Shown here: in pieces, positions 11,311-23,400 of the stretch | Layout of the letters: the number at the start of each line of letters is the position of its first letter | Position numbering within the stretch: position 1 is the stretch's first letter | Source of the DNA: Pyrenopolyporus hunteri | Taxonomy: Eukaryota; Ascomycota; Sordariomycetes; Xylariales; Hypoxylaceae | Direction: 5' to 3' | Assembly (NCBI GenBank): GCA_902806595.1 | Contig: CADCXC010000012.1 | Coordinates: forward strand, 1,054,001-1,118,000 | DNA: 64,000 nt | Notes under the pieces: generated by a model | What the model saw: only the letters and a program-made list of their open reading frames with translations | What the model was told of the DNA's origin: nothing | The model's database searches: none | Position numbers and translations under genes: made by a program

Positions 11311-13746
11311 ATGGTAAGTCTCAATGTCATGGATTAATTTATGTATCCTAACTATACTTCTAGGTGAAGAAAAATGTTATTACGCTACCCATAAGGGAGC
11401 GTTCCTCAGAGCTCTCTACTCGATCATCCTCCTCTTTGACGGAGGATATTGCACTGAGCATTCACCCAGTACCCTCATATGACGGTTTGATCGTTCGGGT
11501 ACAACCCCCAGCAGATCCCGATGATCCCACAGTTCGGCACATCCCCTGTGACATCGTACTAGTGATAGATGTCTCGGGCAGTATGCAAAAGCCAGCCCCC
11601 GCGAAGATGCTCGGGAACGACGGCCAATTAAGTTCGGAGAACTTTGGTCTCTCGATACTTGATATGGTAAAGCATTCAGCACGTACGATTCTTAGCACGT
11701 TAGATGAGGGTGATAGACTTGGCATTGTGACGTTTAGTAGAGAAGCGCGGGTGGGTTTATATCCCCTTCGATAACGTATAACGACTGCTAATATAGGGGG
11801 TCTGGCTATAGGTAATTCAGCGGTTATTACCCATGACCCCCAATAACAAAAAGATGGCTGAATACAACATCGAAGCAATGAGACCTGAAACTATGACCAA
11901 CCTGTGGCATGGAATTCGGGAAGGGATCAACTTGTTTACGGGTGAGGAAAATACGGGCCGCGTACCTGCGGTAATGATACTTACAGATGGGCTACCGAAT
12001 TTTATGTAGGCGTTTAGCCTTGATACAAGATAGGAGGTGTAACTGACGCCGGGTATAGGTGCCCCGGCCAAGGGTACATACCAAAGATACGAAGCACTTG
12101 GGAAGAACTTCCAACGACGCTCCATACGTTCGGTTTTGGCTACGAGATAAGATCTGGGCTGCTAAAATCTATCGCCGAGATTGGAGATGGCAACTATGCT
12201 TTCATCCCTGACGCCGGCATGATAGTATGCGCGCCCCATTATTTTACAAGGTAGCGGCTGACATGATTCAGGGGACCGTGTTCGTCCATGCTGTCGCGCA
12301 CCTTCAGTCGACCTACGCCACGAGAAGTATACTCCAACTAACCACATCTAAAGACATTCGTCTGAGAACGACAGCTGGCAAAGTTATTGACCGGCAGGAG
12401 CTGGAGGAAGCCGACTCAAGAAAGCTCATCATCAAGCTAGGGAACCTACAGTACGGCCAATCTCGCGACATATATCTAGAGAACGTTGATAGCGAGGGTC
12501 GTAACGTCATATTTAATGGCCCTGTTGGAGAGAACGACATTACGGCAGGCCTCAGGTTCTCGCGGATGAGAGCTAGGGAATTCTGGATCGATGGTCTTAG
12601 GTATCCGATAGAAAAGCCCGGTATTTCCGAATCCGAAGTCGCGTACCACCGGAGCAGATCGATGATATGTAATTTCCTATCATCCTTATTCCTGCTCCAC
12701 AACCACGGGGAGTACGAGACCTATAATGAGACTGACCTTGAAAGAATCCTGCCTGCTTTTCAGGGACTACTGAATAGCATCCCTGCTAGGCTTTACGACG
12801 ATGAATACAATAAGTCACTGATGGAGGATCTCACTGGCAAATCACCGTCCGGACAAGTCGGCCTCGCCCTATCCAGCAAAGACTACTTCGGAAGATGGGG
12901 CTGTCACTACTTCTTCAGTCTATGGAATGCACATGCGAAGCAATTGTAAGTTCCATGCTAAATTAAAATGCTCGAGTCTACGTCACATCTGTAATCCATT
13001 GGTGGCAGCTAACGGTCTCAATCGATAGATGCAACTCCTTTAAGGACCCCGGCCCGTTAATGTACAACCGGAATCCTTTCTTCGCCAAATGCAGAGATGC
13101 TCTTGATAACGCGTTTGATACCATCCCACCGCCGAAGCAGTCCTGCCCCAGGGTTGCCACGACGTCGTACATAACTATGACATCCCTGAACAGCAGAGCC
13201 GCGCCGTGTTTCACTGGCTCGAGCAAGGTCACTCTCGCTAGTGGCCGAAGGGTACCCGTCCGCAAGCTGCACCACGGTTCGCGCGTGCTTACTCCGGTAG
13301 GAAGTAGGCGTGTCGTGGCCGTGCTGAAGACTCTTGTCCGCGGGACTGCCATGTGCAAGATCGCCGGCCTCGTCATCACGCCCTGGCACCCGATCCGGAT
13401 CGACGGCATGGAGGCCGGATGGATTTTCCCGATGGACTTCGTGCTCGGTTCGGAGCACCCCCAGGTCGTGATTCATTCCGGAGCCATCTACTCTGTGCTG
13501 CTACAGCCCGACCGTAACCCTAATGCTCACGCCTTGGAGATTGGCGGCGTGTGGGCCGTTACGCTGGGCCATGGAGTAGTACGGGGAGATGATGTCCGTG
13601 CCCACCAGTTCCTTGGGAATTACCAGGAGGTAGAAGGGGCTCTTTCGAGATTGTCGCCGGGAAAGAATGGCGTTGCGGTGTCTGGAGGTGTGGAGAGACG
13701 GGATGGAGATGGCCTAGTGTGCGGGTTTAAGAAGTATACGCCCTAA
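11311..13746 (+). CDS. von Willebrand factor A / Hint (Vint) domain protein
   Basis: Six exons join in frame: 11311-11313, 11364-11750, 11812-12005, 12059-12224, 12272-12945 and 13029-13746, predicting 713 aa. The vWA domain has a complete MIDAS start (D70-x-S72-x-S74 in VIDVSGSM), later TMTNLWHG and ILTDGLPN, and FGFGYE. A linker region follows (GTVFVHAVAHL, then WIDGLRYP), as in the fungal Vwaint segment. From Cys535 (APCFTGSSKVTLASG) comes a Hint-fold module with ITPWHPIR and GGVWAVTLGHG, matching the Vint type. There is no signal peptide. Related proteins pair a protein-binding vWA domain with a possibly self-processing Hint domain; whether this one cleaves itself cannot be told. The first exon holds only the ATG; without it the frame begins at GTG. 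All introns are 47-83 nt with good GT-AG ends. Confidence 0.85.
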
Positions 13747-15608
13747 GGTAGTTCAGGAGTAGGTTGCCGGGCTGAGTGCCTAGGTACCTGTAGGTATGTA
13801 GCGAAGCCAGATCGAGCTTCAGGAATATTGGTGTATTCCGTACTACCTAAAGTAGTTTTCTGGGAAGGCTACTAACCTTATGTAAATACAGCCGACGAGC
13901 GGCTTTGTGGGCCGTCGTAAGGGCATCCTCCCACTAGCATGGCTAATAGGGGTAACTAGGACTAATGGTCACCAACTTAGGAAGCTGTGTATTTATTGTC
14001 TACAGAACGGGGCCGACGATGTCATGCCAACATTGCTCACTTTATTAATGATTAGATGATAGCCTACGAGAAAGCTGCGGGTTGGATTTTCTGAACTTGG
14101 AGACCGGAGTCAGCACCGGAATGGAGCTGCAGAGATCTGGTTAATGTCCATATCATACCGTAACCCTTGACCTCAACTGGTAAGCCAAACAGGCTTCCTG
14201 GAATACAGAATCTGCTAGCTGATATTGCTATAGATATCCCTATTTGTGGCTAGTCCATCTTATAGATAGCACCTACCTAGGTACCTATGTAGGAATTGAA
14301 GAGTAACGATTGTTGAAAGTGTCTCGTCTCCCAGAGCTTCTCCGCGTACGTTACGATAAAATTTGAGTGTGACCTATTTAAACACTCTTATGGAATAATT
14401 TTGTATGGCTAGGTATCTAAGCCTAAGAACTAGTAGAGGAGACTCCTAGGATTCGGGTATTAAGAGCCAACCCGGAGCGATGCTATAAGATCATTATATC
14501 CAGCGGGTACCTACCTATGTTAAAAAATAGCTGTTCTTGTGTTATCCATGAAAAATCGATTTATTTAGTGGACTGTTTCTCGGGTTTAGGTAACCTTATC
14601 ATCTAACTTTCTATGGACTGGACTTTGAATATTCTCATTTACGCAGGTACCTGGGTTGAGAACGAACATGGCCTAAAAAAGGCAAGCAGATATTATGAGA
14701 GAAAGCGAGGTATATGAATCTAAATCCTCGTAGATTCTCAATTCTTAGGTTAGGGTGCTTGCCTGAGATATACACAACAGAGCCGTAATCACGTGATACC
14801 CCTTTACCCTATACAGCACTACACAATAGAAGTTGGTTTCGCGGCGTCCTGATATATCTCGCTGTTACAAACGTGTTAAATAAGTATCTATGGATAAAAC
14901 TTCCTATTATAATTATAGTATGAATTCTGAGGTATTCGCAATTACCTAAGCTATAAGGCTTGCGTTAGGGGCTTACCCAGGCGGGTAGGTAGTTTACACG
15001 TACTCTGTCGGAGCCGTTTAGGCGGTCACTCCTCGACTAGGCGTGAACATTTTGGGAATATAGTAATGCGAGGACGCGGTAGCCAGAAGCTACAATTTCT
15101 CGGAATGAATTACTCACGATTTCGGATAAGCGGCATTGAGTATTAGTGTCGGTCGCGTAACAGAATCAGTACGCCCAGAAAATATCTGGCCGGGATCAAA
15201 TTACGGTGATAATAATGGCATTGGGTTACGTTTCTAAATATGATTATGTCCAATCTAGTCCTCGAAAGTCAGCGCTTCTGGTGGGACCGAGGACTGTTAG
15301 GTAAAAAGTAGCGATGATGCGTCTTGGCGCAACTCCTTTTTTTCTTGGGATCTTGGGTCGGTTGTGAAATGGCAAACACGATATAAAAGGGCTAATACCT
15401 ATCATGTTCCCCGTAGATTACAGCTACGTGTAATCAGACTACTCAATGCCGCCCTCTGAGATAGAATCTGTCGCCCTGCTGAAGTTCGGCAGCCCTATGG
15501 AACGCATGTCCGTCCAACTCAGGATTCCTTACCAAGAAGCTCTCCCTCCAGCCGAAGGCTACATTACCCGCTAGAGAAAGGGTTTCGTCATTCTGAAGGC
15601 AGTTGGAA
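13747..15608. other. spacer, no gene seen
   Basis: AT-rich, stop-rich sequence with several TAGGTACCT-type repeats (near 13780, 14275, 14505 and 14648). A short frame starting at 15446 ends after about 42 codons, just before the TTL gene; it may be a leader or upstream ORF in that gene's 5' UTR. Confidence 0.5.
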
Positions 15609-17057
15609 ATGCACGTGTTTATACAAGCGGCCTCGCCGTGGCTCGACGAACCCATCAAGGGATTCGTTCGAAGGCGTGTTCCAGAATCTGTCTTCCACGC
15701 CAACTTCGACAACTTCCCTAGGGATGCGCGTGTAATTTTCCAATTCTGTGACGGCTCGGCCCTCAACCGGAACTTCGCCGTGATGAACTCCGCGGAAAAG
15801 GCCCTTATCAATGCGTATCCTAGTAGCGATGCCCTGGCGCGGAAGAACTACCTTTCGAGGGTAATAGAGTACTGGTCGGCGAAGAAGCCGGATAGTATCC
15901 TCAAGAAGAACTCTCCTCTTACGGTGTGCCTAACGCTCGATTACGCAGAGTATGTCGATGAGGCGCTGACTGCCGCGGACGACCTCAGCTTGCTTTATTC
16001 ACTCGAAACGAACGAGGATAAACGTCCTGAGGAGCGCGAGTGGTGGATTCTCAAGCCGGCATTGGTAGATTGCGGGGCTGGAATTCGGTTGTTCAGCACG
16101 ATGGAGGAACTGGCGAGCCATCTTGAGCTTGCCGAAAATGAGGTCGACGAAATCAACGAACTAGAAGAGGACCTGCCAGAAAAGGAGGCGGATGCCAATG
16201 GCGAATCCACGGCTAGCATGGAACCGGATGGCCCGAGCGGGTTGTCACTGACTGCCCCTGGCCTTGATTCCTTGGATGGTCTTTTCACTGCAATTGGAAG
16301 AGTTGATGAGGGCGTTGTCCGAAGGGCTGGAAAGCAGCCGTACGTCTTTAAGGAGGGTGGCCGTATCCCTTCCTCGGAAATGCGCGAGTTCGTCGCTCAG
16401 CGCTACATCACTAGCGTCGCGCCGCTCGAGAACCGCAAGTGGCATGTACGCGCTTACGTTCTCTCCGTTGGCCGTTTAAAAGTTTACGTTTTCCGGGAGA
16501 TGCTCGCGCTCCTAGCTCTCGAGGATTATAAACCACCCTGGCTTAATCCGAGCCTGAAGTCGTCTTTGACCAACACGGCGTTGCAAGACGAGGAAGATTT
16601 CGTGGGGAAACAGTCGATGCGAGACTTTTGGACGACCCCGGACGACCTGCTCCCTGGGGATGGAAAAGGGGGGAGGAACTGGAAGGAGTGCGTCTTCGAC
16701 CAGATCTGCGCTATCTCTTCCGAGCTGTTCCGCGCGGCGGCGCACACCATGGCGGATAGGTTTACAACACTAGACAAGTGTTTCGAGCTATTTGGCGTCG
16801 ACTTCCTCGTCGGTGCTGACGGAACCGCGTGGCTCCTAGAAGTCAACGAGACGCCGGCTTTCTACCAGCAGGGAGTTGCTGGGCCGCTTTCTCTCCGTTT
16901 GATGGACTCGGTCATCTTAGTTACCTTGGAGCATATGGGTCTCGTTCAGCCTGGTACTGAACAGGATGAGATTGCTAGGAAGAGGATGATAGAGGTACTG
17001 GATGAGACTGAAAAATTAGCGAAGAGCAACATCACAGAGATCGTGCCGGAATCATAG
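15609..17057 (+). CDS. tubulin-tyrosine-ligase-like (TTL) domain protein, Pby1-like
   Basis: One exon of 482 aa. An in-frame stop lies shortly upstream, and the first ATG (MHVFIQAASPWLDEP) begins at what looks like the first strand of the domain. ATP-grasp/TTL signatures appear in order: WWILKPALVDCGAGIRLF (about 145-165), a variable acidic insert (about 175-240, rich in Glu), RKWHVRAYVL (nucleotide and acceptor binding), and near the C-terminus FELFGVDFLVGADG followed by WLLEVNETPAF, which carries the metal-binding Glu-x-Asn. Fungal members resemble the TTL part of yeast Pby1, a P-body protein; the substrate is unknown. It converges on the PKS gene, with 411 nt between stops. It looks like a housekeeping flank rather than a cluster member. 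Confidence 0.8.
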   Translation: MHVFIQAASPWLDEPIKGFVRRRVPESVFHANFDNFPRDARVIFQFCDGSALNRNFAVMNSAEKALINAYPSSDALARKNYLSRVIEYWSAKKPDSILKKNSPLTVCLTLDYAEYVDEALTAADDLSLLYSLETNEDKRPEEREWWILKPALVDCGAGIRLFSTMEELASHLELAENEVDEINELEEDLPEKEADANGESTASMEPDGPSGLSLTAPGLDSLDGLFTAIGRVDEGVVRRAGKQPYVFKEGGRIPSSEMREFVAQRYITSVAPLENRKWHVRAYVLSVGRLKVYVFREMLALLALEDYKPPWLNPSLKSSLTNTALQDEEDFVGKQSMRDFWTTPDDLLPGDGKGGRNWKECVFDQICAISSELFRAAAHTMADRFTTLDKCFELFGVDFLVGADGTAWLLEVNETPAFYQQGVAGPLSLRLMDSVILVTLEHMGLVQPGTEQDEIARKRMIEVLDETEKLAKSNITEIVPES

Positions 17058-17468
17058 ATCATAGCGTGTTAGATTATGGCGTTAGGAATGAGACGACTTT
17101 CGGATAGATGATACAGTCTAATAGAAGACATTCGATATCCTGACCTAGAGCTCATATATGTAGAAACGTTTGTCATCTAGTTCTGTAAGTGGATGGTATT
17201 TCTGGTTATGGGAATGTTACCACTTAGGTACATATCTAGGAGCTCACTAGAAACCCTGGGAATATCAAACCCGCGGCATAGACGGATCCGGCGTCTTTCT
17301 ACAATGGTTTGATTGGTGCTCATTTTAATCGTACCCCCTATTTCTGCCCCTATCCTTCGTTTTGACTTCGAAAATTTCTAGGTGTGTCGGGTCCCCGGTA
17401 TGGAACGTGATAACCAAAAATAACACCTGAAAATAATACCTCTAGGACTTCATCCAGCCTATGTTCAC
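17058..17468. other. convergent 3' spacer between TTL and PKS genes
   Basis: About 410 nt between two converging stop codons. It must hold both 3' UTRs and polyadenylation signals. No ORF, repeat or RNA gene was recognised. Confidence 0.6.
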
Positions 17469-20400
17469 CTAAGCGGAGGGGCTGGCCAAAAACTCAGTCT
17501 TAGCTGCCACGAGTGCGCCGAACTCCAACAACGAAGAACTTTGAAGAATGTCGGAAACGGACACTTTAGCCTTTAGACTACTCGCAAGCCAATTGCGAAT
17601 GTCCACGGCAACTAGCGAATCAACGCCGTAGCGTGTTAAAGGTACCGCGTTATCCAGCTCGCCCCTTTCGATACTGAAAATGGCCGCCGTCTTCTCCGCA
17701 ACAGCGTCTACAATCAGCCTCGTGGCATCTTGGAGTGAGATGGCTGATTTGTCTGTCAACAATCGATTCAACTCTGCCAAGCTATCTCTCGTCCTGGTCT
17801 CTTCAACATCCGCGGCAGTCTGTTCGATCGCGGATGATCGGTTTGCTGCTAGCCGTAAAGTTCCGAAGCGTGAGTCGCGCTTGGTTACGGAACCGTCAGG
17901 AATTGTATCGTATCTGGCTAGGCCAAGGACGATCTGACTACCGGACGGATCCGCCCGCAGTGGCTTGCTGATCGCCTCTTCAAGCATGTCTAACAGCCCG
18001 TCCAGCGATACTGAGACGGCCCCTAGGTTCTCGATCCTCGAGCGCGCCCCTTCTTCCTGACTCCCCAGTTCGGGTACCCAACCGACGCCCTTGATCGTTG
18101 GGAGGTCTAGCACTACTGCTGGCTGACCTTTGGAGGTGCGGTGGCGTGCTAGAGCATCTTGGAACGTGTTGCCTGCCGCGTAATTGGCCTGTGACATATG
18201 GCCGGTCACTCCCGTTATCGAAGAAAGTAGAATGAAGAAGTCCAATTCTGGCAGATGCGTATGGAGGTGAAAGCTACTATTGACCTTTACCTTCACAGCG
18301 CGTTGCCACTGGTCCCACGTCATGCGCTCGATAACCGTGTCCTAGAGGATGTCAGTTGAGGGTGGCCTAAGTATCGTTTGTGGAATTTATGGAACTGGCG
18401 GTTATGTTTTGACGGCGGATTGTTACTTACGTCTAGCACCATGGAGGCGTTGACTACACCCCGGACAGGTGGCATCACTGCCGAACATTCTGCAAGGAGT
18501 TCAACCAGTCTCTCCTCGTCTGAAACATCGCAGGATCTTATGTAAAGATTGCAGCCTTCCGCACTGGCCGTCGCGACTAGCTCAGCAGCTTTAGGATGCG
18601 CCTCGGCGTTTCGGGAGACGACAAGTAGATTTCTAACCCCCTCTCCTATCAGCCACGAGACGATCGCAAGGCCAATGCGACCCATACCCCCCGCAATCAA
18701 ATACGTAGCATTCGAATTTAGCGGAAGAGGCCCATCAATATCCTGTGATTATTGGTCAGCCTTCGGATGCCGGACGCGTACATGGAAACTTACGTGAACG
18801 GCTAGATTAGGGTAAAACCTAGGTACATGGCGTATCGAATTCTTAACTGCATACTCGTAGTCCAAGTTGGCGGACTCGAGCTGAAAATCAAAAGTTTGGC
18901 GGATTACATCGACGATATGGGTAATCTTGTCGTCCGTCCACGGATCTGCGTCTGGACCAGGGGCAAAATCGAGCTGAACACATCGCTTATTGGAATCTTC
19001 CTGCCGCAGAGTTCTCAGGAGTCCGTGGGTTTCCGCATGGAATAACTGTTCCGCATCGATGGTGCCGCTGGAGCTTAGCCAAAGAAGACCTCGACTGTTA
19101 ACGAGAAGATTTCGGAGTTTGTCGAAGGTGGTTTGATCTATGCCGTGTACGAGGGGGCCGGCTAGCTCAGCTATAACAATGACCACCTTGTCGTCCCACG
19201 CTTGAACATCGTATAGGTTCTCTACAGTGGACGCCGCGCCGGTTGCTTTATGGATCTCCTCGCCAAGCACCTTCAGCCAGGGCTGGGGTGGGCTAATCCC
19301 GGCATGGACGATGGATATGGATGTTGGAAATGCTGGGATTGCTTCCGCACTTGACAGTATAAGGCTCGTGCACTGGAACTCGGGCTCTTCGCAGTCGCCG
19401 ATATCGAAGTCAACGCCTGTAAAGCCCGTGTCGCGTAGGACCTTATCCCACGATTTAAGAGACGCGTTAGGACTCGTCTTCCTATCCTCTTCCTCGGCGA
19501 GCCACCACCCGGCGAATGTGCCAAAAATAATCTGCATGTCTAGACGATCCTGCGTCGTTTCAATCAAGACGAGTTTACCTCCCGGTTTTAGCAGTTTGCG
19601 GACGTTTGTCATTGTTCTGTGCAAAGATTTAGTGGCGTGGAGGCATAAAGAGCTGACGATGATATCGAAGCTGCCGGCCGTGAAGGATTGCTCCAGAGGG
19701 TCCGACTCGATATCGAGCGGTTTGAAATCCATGAGGTCGGCCCACGGCGCGAGTTTCTTCTTGGCGGCCTCAAAGAAGCCCGAAGACACATCCGTGAAGG
19801 TATAGTGGCCTAATAAAGACCCGGTGTCGCCAACTGCCCTAGCACCGAAGGCTTCGAGGACAATCTTGGTAGCGCCCCCTGTGCCCGCTCCGATTTCCAA
19901 GATATTGGCTCCTGGTTGCTTCACAGCGAGAAGCTCTACCACCTTACCGAGATGCTTGTAGGTCCGGTCTTGGAGCTTAGGGTAGTCCATATAATACTTG
20001 TTCAGCAGGTCCCCCTCCATCATTGCCTCAAGCGGCACGATCTCGCCTCGTAAGATCTTCGGAAGCTGTTGCCCTACACGAACGACGAGTTGCCCCGTAG
20101 CGCCCCCGTTAGTGTTCATTTCGTCGGCCAGCATCAACTTCGCGGCCCTGCTCGCGTTTGCCCACGTCTTGCTACGCGGCGCCAAAACCCCGCTAGTGCC
20201 GAGTGCGACCACCCGCTTCATCCAGCCGTACATGACCTTGTTATGCCACTCCCAGCTGTCCGTGTCCTGGTCGTTATTCTCTAGCTCGCGAACCGCGTCA
20301 TAAATGAAATTGTACGACAGCCTTATTATCTTCTTTTCGAAATCTTTCTCTCGGTCCCCAAGTGTAGTCTTAATCGAATTCCTAAAGGCTAGGGGTACGT

Positions 20401-23400
20401 GGGATGAAATATCAAGTTCCCAATTCATCCGGGAGCTTATCGGCGTCTTGTTGGAGGAACCTGTATCGCCACCACCCCGCGGAGTGGCTTGCGCACAGAG
20501 GCCGTTTAGTTGGAGAACTGGGTTCGCGTCTTTCCCGTCTGCGTTGAAAACAGTAACGTTGGACGTGGAGCTCCGCCGGTTACACTTGAGAACCTGGGCA
20601 AGTGAACGAAGCTTCTCCCCTCGCAGCTTACAAATATCACGCACGATAAACATGTTGTGGAAAGATCGTGGGCGCACCAGGCAGCCCTGCCGCGCTTTTT
20701 GTACTAGGTTGCTGACCGTAGCTTGTATAATCGGTTCTAATGTGACCGGATGTATAACGTACTCATTGGGTTCAGATACGGCTATTTCCGCGAGTATCCT
20801 ATTCCCTAATATCTTAAAGTCGGTTAGGTTTCGGAACGATGTCCCGTAGGAAATACCCATCTCGCTCAGACGTGCGTATAATTCATTGATATCGCCTCTG
20901 GTCGCGTTGGGCTCCGAAGCGGATATTGAATCCAGATGCAGATCGGACCCAGACTTCTTCAGAGAATCATGTTCAGCCGCTACGCGACCTTTACAGTTCT
21001 CAGTCCAGTCGCCGGCAGCGTTAAGAGAGGATAGGACGAATTCGTACCAGCCGTCGTCAAGAGGGCGCATGCTAAACTGTATTTTGGCACCTTCGGAGGG
21101 GTCGATAATAACTTGATTCTCTTCAATTTCTACCTCTCGGAGTCTAAAGCCGCAGACCGAATCGTATGATTTGGAGAGAAGACGTGCTGCCTCGATGGCC
21201 ATACAAATATAAGCTGTAGGAGGCAGCACGATCTGAGAGTCAACTTTGTGGTCTGCTAACCAGGGTATATCGGTAAGACGCAAGAGGTTCTGCCACATAG
21301 GAGCGAGCTCGTTACCACCGGGGAGTAGACTGCCGAGCAGTTCATGGGGTGCAAATCTTCCATGGCGGATCTCTCTGCTAACCCTTGATTCGGTCCAGTA
21401 TCTTTTCTTATGATTCCACGGATATATGGGTAGGTCGTGGAGAAAGCTGTGGTGGCCACCGACAGGGAAGTTGACAGCTGAAATAGACACCGGGTATCCT
21501 CGTCCAAAAAGGTCGCAGGCAAGGTTCTGCATTGTTTCTATCGCGTCGACTGATCTCTGTAGACACGAAACGTAAGGAATGTCACGGCCCTTTAAGATTT
21601 GACGTATTGGGCCGGAGAGCGTGCTATGAGCACCAACCTCGACAACGGCGTCAATTTCCGTGGTACCGTCGGTCGCGAAGCACATGTTCTCGAATGCCTG
21701 GCTGAAAAGAACCGGGCTCGTTAGGTTACGGACCCAATGCTCGGGGGTTAGTGCGTTAGGTGAGGTGATAACTTCGCCCGTCACGGGAGATGTAAACCGT
21801 ATGTTGGTGTCTACTCGGCTATCATTGCCTTTAACAGGGAGTAACTCTCTTAAGATTTCGGTGTATTGTCTTGCAATGCACTGCATATGATTGGAGTGAT
21901 ATGCTAAGGGGACTTTGAGCTTCCTTGCAAATATCCCGTCCGCTTGCAGGGAGGCCGAGACGTCGTCGATCGCTCGAAGGTCCCCAGAAAGGGTAACGCT
22001 TCCTGGTGAGTTAACACAAGCCACCACCAAATGGCCACTATTGGTACCAGCGATGTACTTCTCTGCATCTTCGGAGCTTAAACCAGCGGCTAACATACCG
22101 CCGGTCAAAGCTGAAAGGTCGTCACTCTGAAGGGCGAGTTCACCCCGGTAGTAAGCAACACCTAGGGCTTCGGTAAAGGACAGAGCTCCAATGGCATAGG
22201 CGGCGGCTATTTCTCCGCTGGAATGACTCGTTACGGCTGACGGGACAATGCCCCAAGACCTGAGGAGATCGACCAAGCATAGTTGGAGCGCAACAGTTAC
22301 CGGCTGGCTTAGATTGACCTCGGATACCCGCGTCAACTTGGCGTCCTTTAAAAGTTCATCTACAGGAGTATTAGACTTCGAATCTTCAGGTGAAGAGGGG
22401 TTTGCAAACCGTATAGAGACCATGTGGCGCCGTAGCTGATTAAAATCTTGTCGGCCTTTCTAATACCAAGGCCGAAAACGGGATATGCGTCGATCAGCTC
22501 TCGGCCCATGGCATGCCACTGTGCACCCTGGCCGTTGAACACGAACCCGAGCCTAGGCCGTTTAACCGCCGCGCCGAAAGCTGACCCTGAGTATTGCTCT
22601 AAGTAGTCGCCTAGCTCGCTCGTATTCTTAGCTCGGATGGCTAATGTGCAAGGCAATCTCGAGCGCCGTTCGAATAGAGTATAGGCTAGGTCCCCCAGCC
22701 TATAGTCGTTTAATGAGTTGCGGACGTATGAGGCAAGATTTACAGTCATATTCTTCAGGGCGGCCGAGTCCTTCGCGCTGATGACGTATATGCGATGTAT
22801 TAAAGAACTGACACCATTGGTTCCGTTGACGCCATTGATACCATTTGTTCTCCCACAAACCTCGGGAATCCCTTCTAGAATGACGTGGGCGTTTGTTCCA
22901 CCGTACCCAAAGTTATTGATCGACACACGAAGCGGCTTGTCTCGAGGCCATGGTGTGAGCATGGTAGGGACCTTGAAATGCGTTAGCAGTGCTTCGTATA
23001 TCAATGGCCGTCTGGTACTAACTTTCAGATTCCATTCTTTTAGTGGAATCTTGGGATTTGGAGTCTCATAATTCAGGTTGGGCGGGATCTGTCGATGCTT
23101 CATCGCCCATACCCCCTTAATAATGGCTGCTAGGCCACTCACCGGTTCCGTATGGCCAATATTCGTCTTAACGGAGCCGACCAGCATAGGATCATGAGGC
23201 TTACGACTCTTCCCAAACGTTTGTGCTAACGCTTCTGCTTCTGTAGCATCCCCAATTTGAGTCCCTGTCATATGAGCCTCAACGTAGCCGGTCTCTGACA
23301 TCTCTAGCCCAACGCGTCTATAGCATTGTTCGATTAGCCTTATTTGGGCTTGTATAGACGGGGACGTGATGGACGCAGTCTTTCCGTCCTGATTGAGGCA

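Noticed and set aside
18800..22400. Many plus-strand ORFs across the PKS
   Set aside because: Antisense shadows of the long PKS exon; no independent support.
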